Source: Spizellomyces punctatus DAOM BR117 (Eukaryota > Chytridiomycota > Chytridiomycetes > Spizellomycetales > Spizellomycetaceae). From it: DNA of 64,000 nucleotides. Shown here piece after piece: positions 53,727-64,000 of the stretch (positions are counted from its first letter, which is position 1; the number at the start of each line of letters is the position of its first letter). The notes below the pieces were generated by a model. The model had not been told where the DNA came from. It worked only from the letters and a program-made list of their open reading frames with translations, and made no database searches. The stretch spans positions 122,622-186,621 of the forward strand of contig NW_015971544.1 of the NCBI RefSeq assembly GCF_000182565.1. Reading direction: 5' to 3'. The position numbers and the translations under genes are program-made.

Positions 53727-54539
53727 CTATTGCTCCATTGTGTCCTCCAATTCCTCAAACTTTCCATCATACCAATGACATGTAATTTTGACTTGGAAAT
53801 CTGCTTGCTGAATGTAAAAGTGTTTCTAAAATTTGACGTGAGTCAAATAGGAGTATGTACGAAAAGGTGCTACCGATAAAACTTACCAACAATTGTGCCT
53901 GATCTGGAGTCAACACGTCACCTGCCTTACAGATTGTATATTCACTTCTCAGTGTCACAACCCCATTAACGAGCGATGTGGGCATTCCCAAAGCCCTCAA
54001 TTGGGGCTCCATATTGTGCGGAAACCCCTCTTCTCCTCGCATCACCTTCCCTTCTGGTAGTTGCACTGTTTCCGTCGCGACACACCCCGACCGAGCATAA
54101 TCTGCCTTAACATAATCATCAAAGAACTTCTTCACGTCCTCCGGTCCTTCATTAGAAAACAATAGCCCAACGTCTCCCACTAATCTCTCGGAAATAAGAT
54201 GCAATCCTTCTCGTTCCTCTTCCTCAGCCGTGGTCCCGAGCGCCTTGGCCATGACTTTATTTCTGCCAAAGAAGAAGCGGTCATTGGACCGTTCGGCACG
54301 GACATCTTTCAGGAAGGTGTTCCGCATATTTGCAACCGAAAAGACGTAGATGTGAGAGTGTGTTGTGAGAGCTGTATGTATGGATTCTACTAGGGCAGTT
54401 TTGTGTAGCCGCGTTTTCTTCTCAGTTTTCGCGAGGTGCACTAGTTATTCGTTCGGTGAGTTAGCTTCGCTAGTACCCCGTGTAAGCGGGAAAAGGGTGT
54501 GTGTGACTTACCGACTTTTGCGCGCTTTGACTTTGGCAT
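53727..54539 (-). CDS. Mrt4-like ribosome assembly factor (P0-related)
   Basis: Exon 1 encodes MPKSKRAKV (ATG 54537-54539); exon 2 continues HLAKTEKKTRLHKTALVESI and VFSVANMRNTFLKDVR. RFFFGRNKVMAKALGTT then matches the L10/P0 rRNA-binding fold. The insertion domain follows (GLHLISERLVGDVGLLFSNE; DYARSGCVATETVQLPEG; EPQLRALGMPTSLVNGVV). The last exon begins ADFQVKITCHW and ends MEQ, TAG at 53727-53729. Mrt4 occupies the P0 site on pre-60S particles in the nucleolus and is later exchanged for P0. The C-terminus lacks the acidic P0 tail, as expected for Mrt4. Confidence 0.93.
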
Positions 54540-55499
54540 GTTGAGGGTGTGGTTAAACTGAAAGGTGAATTGCGAAGCGGAATGGAAAATAAACAAAATG
54601 CTGCAAGCGCAAGTGTGTTGCTGCAAACCCCACAATCGCTGCAAAAACAAAAATATTTCAGAAAGATTCACATTTCATCATAAATTGGAATTGTAAACGG
54701 GTGCCTAAGCATTCTGGCATATCATTCGAATGCGTTTTGTATGGCATTACATAATCTTTTCTGGGATCATTGGAATGTCAAATCATTCAACCTGATTTTT
54801 GAATGTGTTCATTCGTTCGTTCAAGCAGGGAGACTGGTAACCCTCCTTCATTCCTTGGATACCGAACCCTTCCCACGGCGTCGTCCATCAGCCCTATCCT
54901 CAAATAGAGGGTGTATTTCCTCCAGCCGGAAGTTACGATCGGATCGTATAGGCATTTACGTTTGGACGGACGGACTGCGTAGTGTGGAATAGCTGCCGAC
55001 CAACGTTGACCTGACGCTCACAGCAAGGACGGCTTCAACTCGATAAGCAAACTGTTCATATATACCGTTGAAGCGCTCTTATTTCTGCAAGTCCTTTGGG
55101 AATGTTCATGCCATTCCGAACCGCCACTCTTAATTGCAAGTAGAGCTATTTACAGTTCTCTTACTGGACGAGATATAAATAGGTCTCAGAGTCGTCCGCG
55201 ACAAGGACCTTCGATCGTTCCCTTGGGGTTTTACGCTTTGTAATAGCATCATTCTGACAGCGGTGCCTGTTTTGGAAAGTTCCGTCGGAGTCCAAGAAAA
55301 AGATAAAATTCCCCGGTATTGGTATTTCCCCCCCCCCCCCCCCCCCCACCGTTCCCCGCCCATCATCAAGAAGATTGGTATCTGAATTCTCGCAGTCGTG
55401 CAATCAATATGAAGCAATTTGATCCCTTTGTCTCCCATCCTACAACCATACAACGTACCTGTTCTCTGCTACGTGCCAGCATTTGCGCTCTTTTCCGCC
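54540..55499. other. Intergenic stretch between Mrt4 and ubiquitin protease genes
   Basis: This is the shared upstream region of two divergent genes. It contains the poly-C run at 55328-55347. No reading frame with a motif is seen. Confidence 0.45.
55328..55347. repeat. Poly-C homopolymer (20 bp)
   Basis: Twenty consecutive C residues lie about 150 bp upstream of the ubiquitin protease start. Tracts like this are prone to length change and sequencing error. Confidence 0.9.
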
Positions 55500-57825
55500 A
55501 TGCCTCACCATCAAAGTCCTTATGTGAAGACTCGACCGAGTATGGGTCAACCACGTCAAACCCCGCTTAATGAGACACTCCCGCAGCATCCCGGCAAGTC
55601 GGTAAATGTCCCAAGAGACCTGGTTGAAGCTGGTCTCCACACTAAATACACCAGCGCCGTCTTTGAACGTCGGATTGAATTCCGCGAGGTTCGAAAGCCG
55701 GATATTGTTCAAGATGCTCTCCGTCGAAAATATAAGCCCATCAATCTAGAACGTTGTCCAACGGAATTGAAAGTCTCAGCGGGCGGGCCCTCCTCAGTCG
55801 CTCTCAAGGTAGACGCGAAGGCTGATGGAGATCCGTTAGAACCTCCTCCTCGAGTTCTCTTCGACAAGCGGTTACTCCAGCACCAGTGGCTCAAATTTTG
55901 GGCGGCCGGTCCTGGCCTATACAACACCGGCACTTACTGTTATATGAATGCCGCTCTGCAGCCGCTCATCCACACTCGTCTGTTTGCTAACGCTTGTATC
56001 GACAAGCTGCATAGTAAAACCTGTAAGTCTCACCTTCATGGTGGATGCCGGCCAAAGACCGTCCTGCTGATACTGTACTCATCAATCTCGCAGGTCGAAT
56101 GTCAGGCGCTTGCTTTCTCTGCAAGCTCGAAGAGTATGTCATTCAGAATTGTGTCGCTGCAGAGGGTCGCTCAAGAAACGCCGTTCTGAATCCCACATAT
56201 TTCACAAAGAATATTAAATGTAAGTAGTTGCCAATCCGTACGCCCCTCTTGTCAATATAATCTAAAATCGATCTTTCAAGTGATCTGCCGGGACTTTAGA
56301 TATGGAAAGCAGGAAGATGCTCATGAGTTCCTGAGATGTCTGATGGACAAGTTTCAGGACTCTTGCCTTAAGGGCATGAAAAAGTAAGTCCATCACAGTG
56401 ACCATTTGGTTTACGTAGATGAGCTCACAGGACAATATTGTTGAGCAGCCTAGATCACCGAACAAAGACCACTACACTCATCCACCAAATATTTGGTGGT
56501 TATACCCGTTCACAAATACGATGTTCCCAGTGCCAATACAAGTCCAACACTTATGAGCCAATGTTGGACATGAGCTTGGAAGTCTGTTCATCCCTTCAAA
56601 AAGCCTTCGCATTACACACGAAAACGGAAAAACTTGACGGCGATAATAAATACAAATGTGACAGGTAAGGTTCGCGATGTTTCTGTTCGTTTGTCAGGTT
56701 CTGAATAATGACCGTATGTCAATTCGGCATGCTGGCAGATGTAAAAAGCTGGTCGATGCTCAGAAACGGATCTCCATTGAAGTAGCACCGGAAGTCTTGA
56801 CCGTTCAGCTGAAACGGTTTGACGTCTTTGGGAGGGGGAAAAATAACACCAAGGTTGAGTTCCCCGAGTACCTTGACCTCACGGCGTCCATGACCTCCAG
56901 ACAGGTATGTGCGTGTTGGGTGTGCAGAGCATCATACCAACCGGATGAAGCTCATCTGTCTATCCTGCAGCAACGGACGAGATACCAGCTTTATGCCATG
57001 ATTGCTCACCATGGCTCATCACCCAATCATGGACACTACACTGCCTTTGCCAAGGACCCCAACGGCACATGGCATTATTATGACGACGAGGATGTTACAC
57101 AGACCAAGTTAGAGTCCGTATTAGAAAAAAAGAGCCAAGCATATATGCTGTTTTACGCATTGCTGCATGAGGAGCAGGCACCCGAGGCAGGCGCAGCGGG
57201 GAAGACCAAGAGAGCAGAGAAAGAGCGGCCGGTCAGTAAACCTCAGCGCGACGACATGGGAGTGAAGATCAGCAGGGAAGAAGCAATGAAGAAGAGAAAG
57301 AAGACGGCGTCGCCTCCGGCGATCGCCAAGAATATATCAAAGGTTTCTCACGCTGAGCGGTCGTCGCCGCCGAAACCACAGGCACCAGCATCAATAGCAC
57401 CAACACCCGCAACATCAGTAACGACCTCAAACACCCCATCCACTATCCCATCGTCCGCACTCAAGCCCGCATCCTCACCAAAGCGGCGTCGCTCAACTGA
57501 TGAGGACGACAACTTGACGGTTCAGGACCTGGTCGACCCTGCAAAACCGTCATCCAAGCGCTCAAAGACCAGCCCTCCCCCGGCTGTTCCGGCGGACATT
57601 CCACATCCCATACCCCTTGATAACCAATATAACGCACCCATTGCTCAATGGGGCGGGCTGGACGTGCACATGGAGCGTGTCCGGCGGGACCGGGTGTTGG
57701 ACCTTTCGAAACCCAAATTGAAACGTCCAGCAAGGGACGAATTGGAGTATGATATAGGACGGGTAAAGAAGGTCAAGGTGAAGAAAGAGGGTAACGGGAC
57801 TTTTGGAATGAAGAGGGGCGTATAG
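55500..57825 (+). CDS. Ubiquitin-specific protease (USP36/42-like)
   Basis: The Cys box reads GPGLYNTGTYCYMNAALQPL with the catalytic Cys codon at 55938-55940. The His box is HHGSSPNHGHYTAFAKD (near 57010-57060), and WHYYDDEDVT supplies the Asp/Asn residue. In between are GKQEDAHEFL (near 56303), FGGYTRSQIRCSQCQYKS with a zinc-binding Cys pair, and YKCDRC...CKKLVDAQKR with the second pair. LTVQLKRFD is also present. USPs hydrolyse ubiquitin from proteins. Family placement near USP36/42 (nucleolar and histone deubiquitinases) rests on the order of the blocks and on the long basic Lys/Ser/Pro-rich C-terminal tail. The start is ATG 55500. Five to six introns. The usual Asn two residues before the Cys is replaced by Thr. 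Confidence 0.9.
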
Positions 57826-58144
57826 ATGGTGGAGCAAGAGCAATTTGTTGTCGGTAGTTTTTTTTATGTTTGTTTTGGTCCATCTGTCATTCAGTAGTAG
57901 TCAATAGTACACGCTCGGCGTCAAACCCATTCAAAAACGAGGTCAATTTTATTCATCGCGCATTTCACTGCACCCATTATAGGGTCATTTCAATCCATTA
58001 TAATATAACAGGCTCATGTTGGAAGTATCAAAGAGAAAGTGAATTCACCAAAACTTCACCAGCCCATTTTTCTTCAGTCTATGCACATTCTCCCACCATA
58101 CCCCCGTTCCTGTCGCTCTAGAATCCCCCTGTAGACGGATACTC
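57826..58144. other. Convergent intergenic stretch, no gene seen
   Basis: This is the 3' space between the ubiquitin protease gene (plus) and the succinyl-CoA ligase gene (minus). No convincing frame is visible. Confidence 0.5.
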
Positions 58145-59571
58145 TTACGCGAGTCCAGCGTCCTTCATAGCCTGTACAGATTTTGGATATTAATTGTAGG
58201 GCGACACATTTTTAACCATCGATAATGACACGGACCTTTTCCATATATACGCCAAGTTTTGCAGGAGAAGCAGATACGACAACGCCCGCCGCTTCCAAGG
58301 CAGCGACCTTGTCTTCTGCCTTACCCTTCCCACCCGCAATAATGGCACCAGCGTGACCTACAGAATTTGAGTAACATTAGGCCATGTCCTTGAGCGCGGT
58401 GTTCAACGTTCCAACATTCACACACCCATTCGCCGGCCGGGAGGAGCGGTACGTCCAGCAATGAACGAGACAACAGGCTTTGGCTGGTCACGCGACAAGT
58501 TGTGCTTTTTCAAGAACTCGGCAGCCTCCTCCTCAGCAGATCCACCAATCTCACCAATGAGGATAATGCCCTCTGTCTCCGGGTCGTTCAGGAACAGAGT
58601 CAAACAATCAACAAAGTTGGTTCCGTTGAATGGGTCACCACCAATACCGATGCAGAGAGATTGACCAAGACCAACAGCGGTGGTTTGCGCGACGGCTTCA
58701 TACGTTAGGGTACCCGATCGTGAAACAATACCAATCTTGCCCTTTTGGTGAATGTGGCCAGGCATAATGCCAATTTTGCATTCGCCAGGTTTGATGATTC
58801 CAGGACAGTTGGGACCGATGAGGCGCGTTTTATCCTGGTTTTTGAGGACCTTCATAACGCGGACCATGTCCTGTTGAGGAATACCCTCCGTGATAGCGAC
58901 AACTAATGGGATCTCAGCTTCGATGGCTTCAATGATGGCAGCGGCGGCACCAGGTGGTGGGACATAGATCACGGACGCGTCCGGCTTGGCTTCTTGCATG
59001 GCCTACACTAATGTAAGTCCAAGAGCTGTAGCCAAAGATATACAGGCTATGTCTCACCTCTTTGGCAGAAGCAAAAACAGGAAGACCCAAATGGGTGCTT
59101 CCAGCCTTTTTGGGGTTAACACCACCAATCAGGTTTGTGCCATACTCAAGAGCCTGTTTTGAGTGGAACGTGCCCTATCACATCACAAAGCTACAGTCAG
59201 CACGCCCGTTACATTTCCACTACCGCCCATTTCCAATGATTCACTAGAGCCCTCGGTTCGTTTCCTCACCTGCTTTCCAGTGAAACCCTGCGTGAGAACC
59301 TTCGTGTCCTTGTTGATAAGCATGTTCATTACGGTTTTGTCGTATACACCTGGCCCCGCGGACACAGTGTAGGAGCGAGCGAGAGCTAAAAAGGTAGTGG
59401 AAGCAAGGGAGTCAGCTTCGATTAACCAACAGCGCCAACCCATAGCTATTCAATCGTCTCGTTGGCAAGGCGATGCCTTCCAATGCCACAATTAACCGTA
59501 CGCGTCTTCATACCGGATTTCGACAACCGCATAGAGCGGACCATCATCCCGCAGGTTCTGATTCCGACCAT
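58145..59571 (-). CDS. Succinyl-CoA ligase alpha subunit, mitochondrial
   Basis: Exon 1 (59571 to about 59515) encodes [19 protein letters not shown], a basic amphipathic presequence. Later exons give the CoA-binding fold ([20 protein letters not shown]), [65 protein letters not shown] and [13 protein letters not shown], whose His is the one phosphorylated during catalysis. The end is MKDAGLA, TAA at 58145-58147. The enzyme forms ATP or GTP from succinyl-CoA in the TCA cycle, together with a beta subunit not in this window. About five introns. Confidence 0.93.
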
Positions 59572-60193
59572 TTTTGTTACGAACGGGAGAGTGGACTTGT
59601 GTTTAGCAAACAGGAAATGGACAGTGTGGAAAGCCTGTCCCTCGGTTGAAAATTGTGGCGGGATGAACTCGAGAACAGCCGCTGTTTCCTCGCACTTGCT
59701 GCACGCCAGCGGATTGGCGAGTTGTCATGGCAGCATCATTCGAATGTGGATATTCACGTGCAATTCTGTAGCACGTGACTTTTTTCAATTGGCTCCTTCT
59801 TTGCACAGCCCCTTCTGCCTCTCCGCTTTGTCAATCCCCCCTTCGCCACCCCACCACCCAACCACACCTTGGCCACAGCTACGCGCGCCCCGCCCTTACT
59901 CATCACCTTCTACCCATCTCACCTTCTCAACCATCTACTCTTTGTTGGTGTGTGGACCGGGCAAGACAGCAAGCAGGACGTGTTTGGTACGCTCTCTGTG
60001 AGTAAGGTTCATCAGCCACACGCTTCATCTGGTGCGGAAAGGGCCCTGGTGTTTCCGGCGGACGTCGGAAAGGTAAGGACGAAATGTGTTTTATTTCCTG
60101 TCTGCAGCCTTAGCTTACAGTCCCAGGACGCAACATTCTTGTAGACAACATTCTGATAACCTCCCGCACGAGAATATCATATATCCGAACATG
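59572..60193. other. Divergent upstream region, succinyl-CoA ligase / C2H2 gene
   Basis: No confident gene is seen. The region may contain one or more 5' exons of the C2H2 gene: good splice-donor-like sequences occur near 60000 and 60075. The ATG used for that gene is therefore tentative. Confidence 0.4.
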
Positions 60194-61941
60194 GCTGTAT
60201 GTGAGAGGCGGAACTTTCGGGGCTTTTTCACTTGTACGCTGACGCACGCCGATCACTTATACTTGTGTTTTCCACAGGATACTTCAACGCACACCACGAC
60301 ATCTTCTTCGATAGAAGACGCAGTGTCTGCACAAGATATACAAAGACTTTCCGAGTCGCAACAGCCCCCCTCGCTATCTCCGAGCCAGCCAACTGCGGAG
60401 TCCCTTTCAACACAATCGGCTCCTTCATTGGCCTCTCCTGGTTCAACATCAGTTCCTGCTGCGCCTACCACTCCTGGACAAGGAAACGGGATGGGACTTC
60501 CCCCTCTGTTTGATAACATGAACTCTGCTCTGTTTATGAGAGCTGCCCAAGCCATTCAAGGATTGGCCGCCCAGGCATTCACTTCCCAGCCCTCCGGAAA
60601 CACCACCCCGCACATTCCGGTGCCCCACCCTCCTCTAACTAGTCCTGCTCCACAAGTGGATACCAATGCCGCCACAATAGATAAAGGCAAAGAAACTCCG
60701 CGACATGAAGGTGCACCAAGCAGTGAATCATCTCCGACTGCCAATCCTCTGACATCTGTTCACGACGAGGCTACTCGCATGCTTCTTGCACCATTTGCCA
60801 ATAACCCCGCGGCTGCAGCCAACAGCCTATTACTGTTGAGCAGTACCGCTGCTGCTGCCAACGGAGGGAAACCCCCAGAGAACGCACCCGCACCACCAAA
60901 TGGTGCTGCCGCCGCGGCGCAATTGGCGGCATTATACCCACAATTGGCTGCAGCTGCAGCTCTGGACCCTTTTGCAGCCGTCATGGCCCGTGCCCATTTG
61001 GCACTCGCTGGTGCGGCTGGCTTCCCACATTTCCCTTATCCTCTTCCAACGCAGCTCCTACATGACGCGGCCATGGCTGCAGCTGCAGCTGCATCCGACG
61101 CAGCGAAACACAATGAAAACAATAACTTACATTCGCCAAATTCGCCTAATCATGGCTCCAATCAATCAGACCCTGCAATGGCGGCTCTACAAAATGTAAC
61201 TCCCGGAAAAGATGGAAAATTTATATGTGAGATGTGCGATCGTAGTTTTAGCAGGTACGTGTTATTAGCATGTATATGAGTCAAAGCTGAACTCTCACGC
61301 TTGGGTCCTCTATCTAGGATGTACAACCTAAAATCCCACATACGGACACATCAGAACCACCGACCTTACATTTGCAATACTTGTGACTTGCGTTTCACCA
61401 GGTGCGTTACCACTTCGAGTGTGCAGGTGATATAGTCATTTTGCTGATCCGTCGATATACTATTAGAAATCATGACTTGAACCGACATTTGAAAACGCAT
61501 TCAAAGGAGAAACCCCATATTTGTGACTGCTGTGGCCGTAAATTCGCCAGGTAGCCTAGTTGTATTGACCCTGTGTGAAGAGAACTTTTGCTAATGCATT
61601 TTAACGACAGACGAGATGCTTTGAGACGACACGAAAGAATGGATGCGGAAGGCAAAAAAGTCCATTGCGTTGTCAGTGGCGGGTCGCAAGATTCACAAGC
61701 CAATGCCGCCGCTCATGCGGCCGCCGTCGCCCAAATGCTTCAGAACGGTCCCGTTCAAGAGGCGTTGCATGCTGCGTTAGTGGCTGCTCAAGGCGGAGGG
61801 TCGTCTGGACAGTCACCTTCGGCGCAAGCGCAGGTCCAGGCCGCAGCACAGGCAGCTATTGCTGCCGCTCAAGCTCAAGCTCATGCTCAAGCTCAGGCGC
61901 AAATGGTGCACGCGGCCGGGTCGTCGGCTAACAGGTCTTGA
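60194..61941 (+). CDS. C2H2 zinc-finger transcription factor with Ala/Gln tracts
   Basis: The first long part is low-complexity: Ser/Pro/Thr-rich, then several Ala runs (for example near 60850-61100). Three C2H2 fingers follow across introns: ICEMCDRSFSRMYNLKSHIR, YICNTCDLRFTRNHDLNRHL and HICDCCGRKFARRDALRRHE (about 61225-61640). The C-terminus has Ala/Gln/His-rich stretches. The finger spacing and linkers resemble fungal DNA-binding regulators, but I cannot name an orthologue. It acts in the nucleus by inference. The chosen ATG (60194) has an intron-like boundary near 60279 (cag/GATACTTCAACG), so a different first exon may replace it. The end is TGA at 61939-61941. Confidence 0.8.
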
Positions 61942-62161
61942 GCAAGTCGGGGGCATTTTACTAGCTAATAGGCGACTACTGCTGCTTGTGGTGGATGAAA
62001 TGAAGTCATTGTATATAATGTCCGTTACAGAATATTTGTCATCATTTTTTTTTTTGCCTGATTTCCAAGATCTAACTATGATTTAGTTCCATATAATTAC
62101 ACTAGTTGGTCATACAAACCATGTAAACAAAATCCATTCAATGTTCATATCCCAACGTTAT

Positions 62162-64000
<1,839 letters not shown>

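Noticed and set aside
55328-55347. Poly-C tract as a regulatory element
   Set aside because: A homopolymer alone is not evidence, and its length may be a sequencing artefact.

Overview
The window reads as nuclear DNA of a zoosporic (chytrid-type) fungus. Genes are dense, on both strands, and most are split by short GT-AG introns. The set includes a septin, Rna14/CstF77, a Mrt4-like factor, a C2H2 regulator, Dicer, HEN1, an EST1/SMG7 protein, an AASDH-like synthetase with a beta-propeller tail, and a Fanzor-family RNA-guided nuclease. A Spizellomyces-like chytrid fits best, because a Fanzor from S. punctatus has been characterised experimentally, but this is inference and not a species identification.

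Layout. 1-5.6 kb, minus strand: a small unknown protein, an FSP1/AIFM2-type oxidoreductase and a PH-domain scaffold with an internal repeat. 5.6-8.4 kb: a gene-poor segment bracketed by an imperfect ~75-bp duplication, holding a decayed helicase-like fragment and a short interstitial telomeric tract. 8.4-17.4 kb: Dicer (minus) and an EST1/SMG7 protein (plus), divergent. 17.4-22 kb: an unknown gene, a SnoaL-like protein and a septin. 22-24.3 kb: mostly empty, with one orphan terminal exon. 24.3-30.7 kb: LCMT1/PPM1, a macrodomain protein, an F-box/LRR protein and a cyclin-like protein. 30.7-33 kb: no gene, but a strong TATA box with repeated upstream motifs. 33-40 kb: a short Fab1-type lipid kinase, an F-box/ankyrin protein and a uridine kinase. 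40-47.5 kb: HEN1, a Fanzor element and AASDH. 47.5-64 kb: BuGZ, Rna14/CstF77, Mrt4-like, a ubiquitin protease, succinyl-CoA ligase alpha, a C2H2 zinc-finger protein and glycerol kinase (cut by the window edge).

The most interesting locus is 41.7-43.7 kb. A Fanzor (TnpB-related, RuvC plus zinc ribbon) gene sits between HEN1 and AASDH, flanked by a perfect 13-bp direct repeat. The right copy of the repeat contains the AASDH start codon. Just past the Fanzor stop, and ending exactly at the left repeat copy, lies a compact structured segment: a perfect 7-bp hairpin, a tRNA B-box-like sequence and a terminal 6-bp stem. It is a good candidate for the guide-RNA scaffold and element end. The insertion appears to have split a compact HEN1/AASDH divergent promoter. 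Two RNA-silencing genes (Dicer and HEN1) lie in the same window. No Argonaute or RNA-dependent RNA polymerase is visible here.

All gene models were read by eye. Spans run from start to stop including introns. Many exon junctions are approximate, and some 5' ends (septin, EST1/SMG7, Fanzor, C2H2 protein) are unresolved.
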